Part shown: positions 16,442 through 24,497 of the stretch, in pieces
Position numbering within the stretch: the first letter of the stretch is position 1
Layout of the letters: each line of letters begins with the position of its first letter
DNA from: Acidimicrobiaceae bacterium
GTDB taxonomy: Bacteria > Actinomycetota > Acidimicrobiia > Acidimicrobiales > Aldehydirespiratoraceae
NCBI GenBank assembly: GCA_009843915.1
Contig: VYCM01000141.1
Coordinates: forward strand, 1 to 64,000
DNA: 64,000 bases
Direction of reading: 5' to 3'
Program-made: the position numbers and the translations under genes
Notes under the pieces: generated by a model
Told to the model about the DNA's origin: nothing
The model's database searches: none
Seen by the model: only the letters and a program-made list of their open reading frames with translations

Positions 16442-17424
16442 GATCCGGGCCCTGCGGCAACCAGGTCGGTGTAGGTAAGTTGCTTGCCGACCATGCCGCG
16501 CACGGTGTCGGCCATCATGTCGATGGTGTCCATCGACCTTCGGCTGTGCCGTCCGGCGAACTCCTGGACGTAACGGTCCAGATGCTCCGCGCTGACGTGA
16601 TGGAACGTGCCGTGGTAGCCGCGACGCAGCATCGACCAGAAGCTCTCGCAGCCGTTGACGTGGGCCATGCCGTCCACATACTGGCCGACCGAATGGCGCA
16701 CACTGCGATGCTTCGGCAGTCCCCGATAGGAACCGTGTTCGTCGGTGTAGACCATCGCATCCACTCCGGCGTGGTCGGTGACGAACCCTTGCAGGGTCGC
16801 CTTGTCTGTCGCCTCGACCACCGTAGCGCGAACCGCGTTCGTTGCCCGGTCTTTGATCGCGACGACCGGCGTCTTGCCTGCCACACCGCGGCCGTGGATG
16901 CGGTCGCGGCGCTGACGTGCACTCATGTTGTGAGCTTTGCCACCGAAGTAGGCCTCGTCCACTTCCACACCCTCGGACCCGTCGAACGGTTCGCCTGCCA
17001 GGTCGTCCCAGCACTGCCGCACCCGGTGTGCCAGATGCCAAGCCGACTTCTGGCAGATGCCCAGATCGCGGTGAAGCTTCATGCTGGAGACGGACTTCAG
17101 GTTGGTGTTGTACAGGTAGATGGCGATGGCCCACTCCTGATAGCCCAACTTGGAGTCCTGCATCACCGTGCCGACCTTCACGCTGAAGAACCGGCGACAC
17201 CCGTTGCCGCGGCACCGATACGGCATCGTCTTGTGCGCCGTCGGAGTCTGCACATTCGTGCATCCGCACCGCGGACACTCGGGTCCGTCCGGCCACCGGA
17301 TCGACGCGATCCACGCCTCTGCGGTCGCGTCGTCGGGGAAACGGCGGATCAACTCGACGATGGTCATGCCCTTGCGGAACGCTTTGCCTGGGGCCTTGGT
17401 CTGCGGGTTCTTCTTCTCGGTCAT
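16438..17424 (-). CDS. tnpA: IS1595-family transposase (ISXO2-like)
   Basis: The 328-residue product carries an N-terminal zinc ribbon (CPRCGCTNVQ … YRCRGNGC) and the ISXO2-like catalytic core with acidic residues in VEVDEAYFGGK and VYTDEHGSY and the late motif NGCESFWSMLRRGYHG. The helix LGYQEWAIAIYLYNTNLKSVSS is characteristic of IS1595 transposases. Translation probably starts at ATG 17424; the frame is open for 20 more codons into the terminal repeat but these look non-coding. It catalyses cut-and-paste type movement of the element defined by the 25-bp repeats. The frame and motifs are intact. Its stop is coupled to the methyltransferase start. Confidence 0.95.
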   Translation of the reverse strand: MTEKKNPQTKAPGKAFRKGMTIVELIRRFPDDATAEAWIASIRWPDGPECPRCGCTNVQTPTAHKTMPYRCRGNGCRRFFSVKVGTVMQDSKLGYQEWAIAIYLYNTNLKSVSSMKLHRDLGICQKSAWHLAHRVRQCWDDLAGEPFDGSEGVEVDEAYFGGKAHNMSARQRRDRIHGRGVAGKTPVVAIKDRATNAVRATVVEATDKATLQGFVTDHAGVDAMVYTDEHGSYRGLPKHRSVRHSVGQYVDGMAHVNGCESFWSMLRRGYHGTFHHVSAEHLDRYVQEFAGRHSRRSMDTIDMMADTVRGMVGKQLTYTDLVAAGPGS

Positions 17425-17476
17425 GTCACTATTGTCCCATAGGGGTGTGACATCGCTTCTAGCCGTTGACCTGCAC

Positions 17477-17501
17477 TTTGTCACTCACGTCTATAAGTCC
17501 C
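17477..17501 (-). repeat. Right terminal inverted repeat of the IS1595-type element
   Basis: On the minus strand it reads GGGACTTATAG… to GACAAA and matches the left end at 23 of 25 bases. It lies just upstream of the transposase. Confidence 0.92.
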
Positions 17502-17509
17502 AAAGGTAG
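17502..17509. repeat. Target-site duplication, right copy
   Basis: AAAGGTAG, identical to 14742-14749, immediately outside the right terminal repeat. Confidence 0.9.
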
Positions 17510-17679
17510 TGAGCGCCACGGGAACTGGACAGGAGAGCGCTCAGCCGCACAACGGGAATGTCGAGATGCCGCGCGAGTTGGAAAGGATCAAGGCGATCGC
17601 GCGCCCCCAACCGGAGTTCGGCCCTGATCTCTGAGGCCAGTTCAGCCGCCTCCGCCTTGAAGCCCCTACGCAGCGTCAT
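17502..17679 (-). pseudogene. ImmA/IrrE-type metallopeptidase, N-terminal fragment (gene split by transposon)
   Basis: The fragment starts at ATG 17679 and encodes 59 residues (MTLRRGFKAEAAELASEIRA… DPFQLARHLDIPVVRLS… RGAHYL) that fit the N-terminal helical part of the ImmA/IrrE domain. The frame then enters the transposon repeat and stops after three foreign residues (WDL). The zinc site is missing and lies at 14347-14749. It follows the XRE gene by four bases, so the pair was an XRE/ImmA regulatory module of the kind that controls some mobile elements and defence loci. In its present form no active protease is expected from this fragment. Confidence 0.88.
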
Positions 17680-17683
17680 TTTC

Positions 17684-18043
17684 TCAGTCCTTGGTTCGAA
17701 GATGCTCGTAGGCGGTCTTGACGACGTCGTCGAGCGCGGCAGCGGCTTCGGCGGTTAGGTTCTTGTCGGCTCGAAGATGTGTCGAGATCATGGCCAGGGA
17801 GTCGGGTTCGGGGCGTTCGGCGTCCGACCTTACGAAGTCATCGGCACTTAGCCCGGACCATGCGGCGAGTGCAGCTAGTCCATCGATGTCGGGGCGTCTG
17901 CCCTGGGCCATGCGAGTAAGCGTGGATGCGCTAACCCCGGACTCAAGGGCCACCTCCTTCCAGGTCTGCTCCCTTGCTTGTCGAGCACCGTCGAGCGCCC
18001 GAAAGAACGCTTCGGCGTCGAACCGGCCGGCTTTGGGTTCCAT
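17684..18043 (-). CDS. XRE-family regulator paired with ImmA/IrrE
   Basis: A 119-residue protein with an HTH at about residues 25-60 (TWKEVALESGVSASTLTRMA, then QGRRPDIDGLAALAAWSGLS). A helical C-terminal half follows (AEAAAALDDVVKTAYEHLRT). AGGAGGAG precedes the ATG. It is divergent from the ubiquitin-like operon and separated by 106 bases that contain an inverted repeat between promoter boxes, so repression of that operon is likely. Its natural antagonist would be the ImmA/IrrE protease encoded next, now broken by the transposon. If so, the repressor may be permanently unrelieved (inference). Confidence 0.83.
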   Translation of the reverse strand: MEPKAGRFDAEAFFRALDGARQAREQTWKEVALESGVSASTLTRMAQGRRPDIDGLAALAAWSGLSADDFVRSDAERPEPDSLAMISTHLRADKNLTAEAAAALDDVVKTAYEHLRTKD

Positions 18044-18061
18044 GTCTCCTCCTGAGGGTGG

Positions 18062-18090
18062 TTGCGATGTAGCAATTACACTGCTACTCT
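18062..18090 (+). promoter_or_regulatory. Predicted promoter and operator of the ubiquitin-like operon
   Basis: TTGCGA at 18062-18067 and TACTCT at 18085-18090 are 17 bases apart, a good spacing for -35 and -10 boxes. Between them lies an inverted repeat, GTAGCA (18069-18074) and TGCTAC (18082-18087), with a seven-base spacer and its right arm overlapping the -10. A repressor bound here would block polymerase. A transcript would start near 18097 and leave about 50 bases of leader with GAGGGAAGG before ATG 18150. Confidence 0.5.
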
Positions 18091-18149
18091 CAAATCACCT
18101 GACTCGCAATCAGGCGTCGGAAACGCAATCACAGAGGGAAGGATACCCC

Positions 18150-18422
18150 ATGACAAGTGCAGAGACCACCGAGGTGGTGGAGCGGTCGGCATGGCCCGTC
18201 TTCATCACCGTCAACAGGAAGGAAGTCAAGGTCGACGGGCCGAAGGTCAGCGGCCTTGATATCAAGAAGGCGGCCATCGAGCAGGGCTTGGAGATCAAGT
18301 TGGACTTCAAGCTGGCCGAGGAGACGGCGGACGGCAAGGAAAGGATCATCGGAGATGCGGACATCGTCGAGGTGACCGAGAAGTCGGTGTTCTGGGCCAC
18401 AGCCGGTGACGACAACTCCTGA
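18150..18422 (+). CDS. Multiubiquitin-domain protein (ubiquitin-like modifier)
   Basis: A 90-residue protein with one beta-grasp domain of the multiubiquitin type: VFITVNRKEVKVDGPKVSG, LDIKKAAIEQGLEIKLDFKL, then GKERIIGDADIVEVTEKSVF. It ends ATAGDDNS rather than in the Gly-Gly of ubiquitin, so trimming after the glycine by the JAB domain encoded two genes downstream is a possibility. ATG 18150 is preceded by GAGGGAAGG at a suitable distance, and the upstream open frame is ignored. Its stop and the E2-like start share a base (TGATG). In such operons the modifier is thought to be attached to target molecules; the target is unknown. Confidence 0.88.
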   Translation: MTSAETTEVVERSAWPVFITVNRKEVKVDGPKVSGLDIKKAAIEQGLEIKLDFKLAEETADGKERIIGDADIVEVTEKSVFWATAGDDNS

Positions 18423-18814
18423 TGGAGCCCGCGATGACCCCGGAGGTTAAGCAAGCGGTTGGGGAACTCCGAGCCTGCTTCCCTGACACCGAGGTCGATG
18501 CCGTCAGCACGGGCGATGGTGGCGCGATCGTCACCATCGCCCGTGTCGATCCCGGACCGGTGTACACCCAGCGCGAGACGTGGGTGCGATTCGTCATCGG
18601 ATTCCAGTACCCCTACGCCGACATCTACCCGCTGTTCGTGCGCCCTGATCTCTCTCGCGCCGACGGCCAGCCGCACGGCGAGGGCATCGCTCAAGCTGAA
18701 TTCCACGGCCATAAGGCCCTCCAATTGTCCAGGCGGAGCAACCGACTGAACCCGATGATCGACACTGCGTCTCTCAAGGTAATGAAGGTGCTCGAATGGC
18801 TCCGAGCGCAATGA
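18422..18814 (+). CDS. Prokaryotic E2-like protein (family E type) of the ubiquitin-like operon
   Basis: A 130-residue protein whose order fits an E2 fold: an N-terminal helix, strands with VRFVIGFQYPYADIYPLFV (the YP…P region of E2 enzymes), and C-terminal helices (IDTASLKVMKVLEWLRA). Where a canonical E2 carries its active-site cysteine, this protein has HKALQLSRRSNRLNP with no cysteine. Its only cysteine is Cys19 near the N terminus. It may therefore transfer the modifier through another residue or serve as a scaffold. Position between the modifier and the E1/JAB gene, overlapping both, is the strongest evidence for its role. Confidence 0.78.
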   Translation: MEPAMTPEVKQAVGELRACFPDTEVDAVSTGDGGAIVTIARVDPGPVYTQRETWVRFVIGFQYPYADIYPLFVRPDLSRADGQPHGEGIAQAEFHGHKALQLSRRSNRLNPMIDTASLKVMKVLEWLRAQ

Positions 18815-20232
18815 GCGGTCCGTTCAGTCTGCGGCTGCCGCAGTGGATGTGGGTGGAACTAGAGAGTCACCTCTTCCCAGGCGACGACGATGAGCATGGA
18901 GCTGTCATCGGGACGTCAGTCGCCGAGGTTGCTCGGGGGTGCCGTCTCCTCGGGCGCAGGCTGTTCCTTGCCACCGATGGCATCGACTACGTGCCAGGCC
19001 AGCGCGGCTACCGCATGCTCACCCCGGACTTCGTCAGGCGCTGCGCCCTCGCCTGCGCCGACGAAGGACTTGCGTACCTCGCCATCCACAATCATCGAGG
19101 CGTCAATAGCGTCGGCTTCTCGCGCGACGACATGGCATCTCATCGCCGGGGCTACCCCGCTCTGCTCGACATTCTTGACGGTCCGCCCGTCGGCGCGCTC
19201 GTCTTCGCGCGTCGAGCCGTGGCTGGCGATATCTGGCTCTCTTCCAGCCGCCAAGTGGAGTTAGACCATGCCGTCATCATCGGCCGAGCACAGCAGATGC
19301 TCTACGCCGCACAACGGAGGCCATCTGGTGCCGTCCCACGATACGACCGGCAGGTGAGACTGTTCGGAGACCGGGGCCAGGACATCCTTTCCGCCCAGAA
19401 GGTCGGCATTGTCGGAGCCGGAGGTGCCGGCTCCCTCATCAACGAGTATTTGTCCCGACTCGGGGTCGGGCACCTTGCAGTCGTGGACCCCGAGCGAGTC
19501 GACCGCACCAACTTCCCAAGACTGGTGGGCGCCCGGCCACGCGACCTAGCGCCGCGGTGGTTGCAGAGTCCACTGGCTCGCGTTCTGCGGATGCGTGCTG
19601 CGCTCAAGGTCGACATCGCCGAGCGTGTAGCGCGCGAGGCGAACCCCCGCATCAGATTCGATGCCATCGCTGGCGACGTTGCGGAACCAGGCGTGGTCGA
19701 ACAGCTCCTCGACTGTGACGCCATCTTCTTGGCAGCCGACAGCATGACTGCACGCCTGGTGGTCAACGCCATATGCCATCGGTACCTAATCCCCACATGG
19801 CAGGTGGGCGCCAAGGTCCAAGCTGACGAGGATTCCGGCGAGATCCACGATGTCTTCTCAGTGGTCCGCCGACTCCTCCCTGGCGAGACGTGCCTGTGGT
19901 GCAACGAACTAATCGACGCCTCGCGGCTCGCAGAGGAGGCCGTTTCAACCGAGCAACGCCGGGCGCAGCGCTACATCGACGAGGTCCCTGCGCCGAGCGT
20001 CATCACCCTCAACGCCGTAGCGACTGCGCACGCCGTGAATGACTACCTTTTCGCCACCGTAGGACTCCCGGATGGAGGTGACGATCTAGAAGTCACCTGG
20101 ACGAAACACCGTCCACTCAACCCCAAACCAGCCATCGAGATTCCACGCCGAGATGCAGCCTGCACCGAATGCCACGGCCGTTTGGGAGCAGGAGGTCGTG
20201 AGCGATTGCCCGTGCAATATTCCTTGCCATGA
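18796..20232 (+). CDS. Fusion of JAB deubiquitinase-like and ThiF/E1-like activating domains
   Basis: The 478-residue protein has an N-terminal JAB/JAMM metalloprotease domain: Glu33, His98 and His100 in IHNHRG, then Ser109 and Asp112, with eight rather than seven residues between the second His and the Ser. The C-terminal half is a ThiF/E1 adenylating domain with VGIVGAGGAGSLINEYLS at about 203-220, Asp231 and Arg-Asn-Phe-Pro region near 237-241. Two Cys pairs (366/369 and 456/459) likely bind zinc as in MoeB/ThiF. It would activate and process the modifier encoded first in the operon. The start at 18796 has GAAGG upstream; ATG 18811, overlapping the E2 stop, is an alternative. Confidence 0.88.
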   Translation: MAPSAMSGPFSLRLPQWMWVELESHLFPGDDDEHGAVIGTSVAEVARGCRLLGRRLFLATDGIDYVPGQRGYRMLTPDFVRRCALACADEGLAYLAIHNHRGVNSVGFSRDDMASHRRGYPALLDILDGPPVGALVFARRAVAGDIWLSSSRQVELDHAVIIGRAQQMLYAAQRRPSGAVPRYDRQVRLFGDRGQDILSAQKVGIVGAGGAGSLINEYLSRLGVGHLAVVDPERVDRTNFPRLVGARPRDLAPRWLQSPLARVLRMRAALKVDIAERVAREANPRIRFDAIAGDVAEPGVVEQLLDCDAIFLAADSMTARLVVNAICHRYLIPTWQVGAKVQADEDSGEIHDVFSVVRRLLPGETCLWCNELIDASRLAEEAVSTEQRRAQRYIDEVPAPSVITLNAVATAHAVNDYLFATVGLPDGGDDLEVTWTKHRPLNPKPAIEIPRRDAACTECHGRLGAGGRERLPVQYSLP

Positions 20233-20260
20233 GGTCCGACACGACGAGGGGCGCCGCTGA

Positions 20261-20281
20261 TCGCCACACCCAAGGTGGCGA
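20261..20281 (+). terminator. Hairpin after the ubiquitin-like operon
   Basis: TCGCCAC (20261-20267) and GTGGCGA (20275-20281) form a perfect 7-bp stem with a seven-base loop, 28 bases after the E1/JAB stop. No T-run follows, so intrinsic termination is uncertain. Confidence 0.35.
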
Positions 20282-20339
20282 AGGAGCGGACCCAGGCCAG
20301 GAACCACCCAAGAACGCGAAGGTTCACCAAGCCAACCCA

Positions 20340-20627
20340 CTAGGGGCGCGATGGGACCAGTGAGTACGAGATGACCTCGACGGTGCGGTAAGCGTCGTCA
20401 ATCCTGTAGCCGACAGCCAAGGCCGCGCCGCGGTAAGTCGCAGACGAACCGAGTATGCAATAGAACTCGCCCGCTCGATCCCTGTCGGCGATGACATCGT
20501 AGGGATCTATGGTTAGCTGCCGAGCAAAGTCGAGCAACAGATCTATGTCAGCACCGGAAAAGTGCTTCTGGTCGACAAGCGTCTTGATGCGCGAGTACGC
20601 GTTGGTCTTCCAAGGCCGAGACGTCAA
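20340..20627 (-). CDS. Small protein downstream of a Panacea antitoxin, candidate toxin
   Basis: A 95-residue protein with no domain I recognise: an N-terminal helical part (SRIKTLVDQKHFSGADIDLLL, split here by my reading into helix and turn) and a C-terminal beta-rich part (GEFYCILGSS … RTVEVISYSLVPS). It begins five bases after the stop of the DUF4065/Panacea gene on the same strand. Panacea-domain antitoxins are known to pair with many unrelated small toxins, so this is a candidate toxin by position. The antitoxin-first order is common. It could instead be an unrelated hypothetical protein. Confidence 0.5.
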   Translation of the reverse strand: MTSRPWKTNAYSRIKTLVDQKHFSGADIDLLLDFARQLTIDPYDVIADRDRAGEFYCILGSSATYRGAALAVGYRIDDAYRTVEVISYSLVPSRP

Positions 20628-20632
20628 CGGAA

Positions 20633-21169
20633 CTACTTCGACCGATAGTCGGCAATCAGCTCTTCACGTAAGCCAGGAGGATCGGGCACGAAGGGGGAGC
20701 CGTCGTGTTCGGCGGCGACTGCTTCACGGATCCGCTGTAGATCCGGGCTCTCAGAGCTGAAGAAGTCGATCAGCGACTGGCGCGATATCACTTCATCTGT
20801 GCGGGAGCCGCCGACTCGCCGCGCTGTCTTCCAAGGTGTCTCGGCGTGCGTCGCGTCAATAAGTTGGCGACCCGACTTGTCTCCGAGTCTTCGGAGCACA
20901 TAGGTGACCACATTGCATACCGCCTCAGGTGGGCGGTCCGTGGACTCTACATAGTGCCTTCGCCTCTCAGCACGCCAGAGGCTGGCTACAACTGGACCCT
21001 TCTCCCATGCCTCGATGTTCTCGCGGAATGCGGGCGCGCCCTCCCACGCGAGGTGATACCCCTGCACGTAGTAGAGCAACTTGTGGAGCTTGGTCTTCCC
21101 GATGCGCGGACGTCGTCGGCGAATCTCCGCTGCGACTACGGTGACCGAAGGTGCAGGCGTTCGCTCCAT
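20633..21169 (-). CDS. Panacea (DUF4065/SocA-like) domain antitoxin
   Basis: A 178-residue protein whose N-terminal half has the Panacea/DUF4065 signature: RIGKTKLHKLLYYVQGYHLA near residues 22-41, followed by FRENIEAWEKGPVVASLW. The domain neutralises diverse toxins and also occurs in the proteolytic adaptor SocA. Residues after about 115 are less conserved and may contact the toxin. GAGAGGA precedes the ATG. It is divergent from hsdR and convergent with the ubiquitin-like operon. The small gene just downstream is the likely partner. Confidence 0.82.
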   Translation of the reverse strand: MERTPAPSVTVVAAEIRRRRPRIGKTKLHKLLYYVQGYHLAWEGAPAFRENIEAWEKGPVVASLWRAERRRHYVESTDRPPEAVCNVVTYVLRRLGDKSGRQLIDATHAETPWKTARRVGGSRTDEVISRQSLIDFFSSESPDLQRIREAVAAEHDGSPFVPDPPGLREELIADYRSK

Positions 21170-21352
21170 GCCTACTGTCCTCTCAGGGTGAAACTACTGT
21201 ACTTCACGGTACCTGAGGTATGTGACATCGCCCAGTCGTGCCGCACAAGCGCAGGATTGACGCGCACCGACGGTGACTACCATGTCGCCCCTAGTGCAGG
21301 ACCCGACAGCAAGCAGCAGGACGATCCCCTTCGGTGATTATGAGGTCCGGCC

Positions 21353-24300
21353 GTGAACGCGCTGAATGAGGCCGAGGTCGAGGCGGCTGCCGTCAGCTGG
21401 CTGGGGGAGTTGGGCTGGAGCGTCGCCCATGGGCCGGAGGTCAACCCGGAATCGGCGCCGTCGGAGCGGGCTGACTACAGCGCGGTGGTGCTGGCGGCGA
21501 CGTTGCGAGGGGCACTAGCACGGCTCAACCCGACGCTGCCCGGCGAGGCGCTGAGTGATGCCGTTCGTCGCCTGGCTCATCCGGAGGGTGCGATCACGCA
21601 GGCTCGCAACCGGGCGTTCCATCGCATGGTCATTGACGGTGTGGCCGTTGAGTACAGCGACGGCGGGCGGATCCGGGGCGCGCAGGCTCGGGTGATCGAC
21701 TTCGATGACGTTTCTAACAACGACTGGTTGGCTGTCAACCAGTTCACCGTTGTGGAGAACAAGATCGAGCGGCGCCCCGACGTAGTGCTGTTCGTCAATG
21801 GGCTGCCACTCGGTGTGATCGAGCTCAAGAACCCCACGGACCCCGAGGCAACAATCTGGACCGCCTGGCAGCAGCTCCAGACCTACAAAGCGGACTTGCC
21901 CACGATGTTCTCGCTGAACGCGGCTCTGATGGTGTCGGACGGCCTCGAAGCACGCCTGGGCACGCTCACCGCAGGTCGCGAGTGGTTCAAGCCCTGGCGC
22001 ACCATCACCGGCGAGGAACTCGCCGACGAGACACTGCCGCAGCTTCAAGTGCTGCTGCAGGGCGTGTGCGATCACCGACGGTTTCTCGACTTGATCCGCG
22101 ACTTCATCGTGTTCGAGGACGACGGCAGCGGTCAGCTTGAGAAGAAGATCGCTGGCTATCACCAGTTCCATGCGGTGCAGGCCGCGGTGGACGAGACCCT
22201 GCGCGCCGCAGCACTCCGGCAGGCTGCGAGCCGAACCTCGGGTCGCAGGTCGGGCGGCGAGCCCGGTGACCGGCGCATCGGGGTGGTCTGGCACACCCAA
22301 GGGTCGGGCAAGAGCCTGACCATGGCCTTCTACACGGGTCAGATCGTCCGCGAACCGGCCATGTCCAACCCCACTGTCGTCGTGCTCACCGACCGCAACG
22401 ACCTCGACGACCAGCTGTTCGCCACCTTCGCCAACTGCACCGACCTGCTGCGTCAGCCGCCGGTGCAAGCCGAGACCCGAGTCCACCTACGACAACTCCT
22501 GAACACCGCATCGGGTGGCGTGGTGTTCACCACAATCCAGAAGTTCTTCCCCGATGAGAAGGGCGACCGGCATCCGTTGCTGTCGGACCGGCGCAACATC
22601 GTCGTCATCGCCGATGAGGCCCACCGCAGCCAGTACGACTTCATCGACGGCTTCGCGGCCCACATGCGCGACGCGTTGCCCAATGCCTCCTTCATCGGCT
22701 TCACCGGCACACCTATTGAGAAAGCCGACGCCAACACCCGAGCGGTCTTCGGTGACCACATCAGCGTCTACGACATCCAGCGCTCCGTGCAGGACAAGGC
22801 GACAGTGCCGATCTACTACGAGAGCCGCCTGGCCCGACTCGCCCTCGACGACCGCCAGAAGCCACATATTGACCCCGACTTCGAAGAGGCCACCGAGGGC
22901 GAAGAGGTCGAGCGCAAGGAGAAGCTCAAGACCAAGTGGGCTCAGCTTGAGGCTGTCGTCGGCGCGGACAAGCGAATATCACAGGTGGCGGCGGACATTG
23001 TCGACCACTACGAGACCCGCCTCGACGCGATGGACGGCAAGGCCATGGTGGTGTGTATGAGCCGCCGCATCTGCGTTGACCTCCACGACGAGCTAGTACG
23101 GCTGCGCCCCGACTGGTACCACCCGGACGATGACGAGGGCGCCATCAAGGTCGTGATGACTGGCTCTGCGTCGGACGGGCCCGAATGGCAGCCCCACATC
23201 CGCAACAAGGCCCGCCGCGAGGCGCTCGGCAAGCGGTTCCGCGATCCCGACGACCCGATGAGAATTGTCCTCGTCCGGGACATGTGGCTCACTGGCTTCG
23301 ACGCGCCCAGCCTTCACACCATGTACGTGGACAAGCCCATGCGAGGCCACGGACTGATGCAGGCCATCGCCAGGGTCAACCGGGTATTCCGCGACAAACC
23401 CGGCGGACTCGTCGTGGATTACCTCGGGCTGGCCCACGAACTCAAGAGGGCGCTTGCCACCTATTCGGAAAGCGGCGGCCGAGGCGAGACGGCGCTCGAT
23501 CAGGCTGAAGCCGTAGCGGTGATGCGAGAGAAGTACGAGATATGCCGCGGCCTGTTCTGGGGCTTCGACTGGTCCAGCTGGACAGACGGCGACGCGCAGA
23601 CACGTCTCGGACTACTGCCGGCCGCGTTGGAACACATCCTGTCCCAGGAAGACGGCAAAGATCGCTACACCACGGCGGTGCGAGAGCTCTCCCAGGCGTT
23701 CGCGTTGGCCGTGCCCAATCCGGCCGCTCTGTCCATCCGCAACGACGTGGCGTTCTTCCAAGCCGTAGCCGCGGCGCTCTCAAAGCCCACGCCCGGCGAG
23801 GCTCGCCACGAAGAGGACCTCGACCACGCCGTCCGTCAGATCATCTCACGGGCTGTCGCACCTCAGGGTGTGCTCGACATCTTCGCTGCTGCCGGTCTCG
23901 ACAAACCCGACATCTCGGTGCTGTCCGAGGAGTTCCTGGCCGAGGTTCGGGGTCTGCCCCAGCGAAACCTTGCCGTCGAGGCACTGCGCCGGCTGTTGCA
24001 GGGCGAGGTGACCCGCCGACGAGCACGCAATGTCGTGCAGGCTCGGTCGTTCGCCGAGATGCTTGAGCAGTCCATCCGCCGCTACCAGAACCGCGCCATT
24101 GAAGCCGCTCAGGTGATCGAGGAGCTGATCGGCATAGCCGAGGAGATTCGCGAAGCCGACGCACGGGGCGAACAGCTCGGCCTAACCGACGATGAGCTCG
24201 CCTTCTACGACGCGCTGGAAACCAACGACAGCGCTGTCAAGATCCTCGGCGACGAGACCCTGCGGGCCATCGCCTGCGAATTGGTCGAAACGGTCCGCAT

Positions 24301-24472
24301 GAACGTCAAGATTGACTGGACCATGCGCGAGAACGTTCGGGCCAACATCCGCCGCCTAGTCCGACGAATCCTGCGACGACATGGCTACCCGCCCGACAAG
24401 CAAGAGAAGGCGACCCAGACCGTCCTAGAGCAAGCCGAAGCCCTGTCAGCGGTTTGGGCCCAAGCTGCCTAA
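21353..24472 (+). CDS. hsdR: Type I restriction endonuclease subunit HsdR
   Basis: HsdR provides ATP-driven DNA translocation and cleavage. The 1,039-residue product has the N-terminal RecB-like nuclease site at about 142-160 (RPDVV … GVIELKNP), Walker [14 protein letters not shown] near residue 318, the DEAH box in [14 protein letters not shown] near 420, and later helicase motifs ([31 protein letters not shown]). The C-terminal helical part is typical. GTG 21353 follows GAGG by about ten bases. It is separated from hsdMS by about 8 kb of other defence genes but has the same orientation, so it is probably the functional partner of that pair. Confidence 0.95.
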   Translation: MNALNEAEVEAAAVSWLGELGWSVAHGPEVNPESAPSERADYSAVVLAATLRGALARLNPTLPGEALSDAVRRLAHPEGAITQARNRAFHRMVIDGVAVEYSDGGRIRGAQARVIDFDDVSNNDWLAVNQFTVVENKIERRPDVVLFVNGLPLGVIELKNPTDPEATIWTAWQQLQTYKADLPTMFSLNAALMVSDGLEARLGTLTAGREWFKPWRTITGEELADETLPQLQVLLQGVCDHRRFLDLIRDFIVFEDDGSGQLEKKIAGYHQFHAVQAAVDETLRAAALRQAASRTSGRRSGGEPGDRRIGVVWHTQGSGKSLTMAFYTGQIVREPAMSNPTVVVLTDRNDLDDQLFATFANCTDLLRQPPVQAETRVHLRQLLNTASGGVVFTTIQKFFPDEKGDRHPLLSDRRNIVVIADEAHRSQYDFIDGFAAHMRDALPNASFIGFTGTPIEKADANTRAVFGDHISVYDIQRSVQDKATVPIYYESRLARLALDDRQKPHIDPDFEEATEGEEVERKEKLKTKWAQLEAVVGADKRISQVAADIVDHYETRLDAMDGKAMVVCMSRRICVDLHDELVRLRPDWYHPDDDEGAIKVVMTGSASDGPEWQPHIRNKARREALGKRFRDPDDPMRIVLVRDMWLTGFDAPSLHTMYVDKPMRGHGLMQAIARVNRVFRDKPGGLVVDYLGLAHELKRALATYSESGGRGETALDQAEAVAVMREKYEICRGLFWGFDWSSWTDGDAQTRLGLLPAALEHILSQEDGKDRYTTAVRELSQAFALAVPNPAALSIRNDVAFFQAVAAALSKPTPGEARHEEDLDHAVRQIISRAVAPQGVLDIFAAAGLDKPDISVLSEEFLAEVRGLPQRNLAVEALRRLLQGEVTRRRARNVVQARSFAEMLEQSIRRYQNRAIEAAQVIEELIGIAEEIREADARGEQLGLTDDELAFYDALETNDSAVKILGDETLRAIACELVETVRMNVKIDWTMRENVRANIRRLVRRILRRHGYPPDKQEKATQTVLEQAEALSAVWAQAA

Positions 24473-24497
24473 CGCTCCGCTGGCTGACAGGCACCGC

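Larger units (their letters stand above)
14750..17501 (-). mobile_element. IS1595-type transposon with a methyltransferase/nuclease cargo (2,752 bp)
   Basis: The ends are 25-bp terminal inverted repeats (14750-14774 and 17477-17501) that match at 23 of 25 positions. The inner 20 bases, TTATAGACGTGAGTGACAAA, are identical, and both ends begin GGG. Exact 8-bp duplications flank the element. Inside are four minus-strand genes in overlapping order: an ISXO2-like transposase, a DNA methyltransferase, a PD-(D/E)xK nuclease-like protein and a 48-residue protein. IS1595-family members with passenger genes are known. The element is intact at both ends and in all four frames, so it may be recently mobile. 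It interrupts an ImmA/IrrE gene. Confidence 0.92.

Noticed and set aside
15527-17314. 595-codon frame joining transposase and methyltransferase regions
   Set aside because: The first half is an out-of-frame reading of the transposase. The methyltransferase starts at GTG 16441, overlapping the transposase stop.
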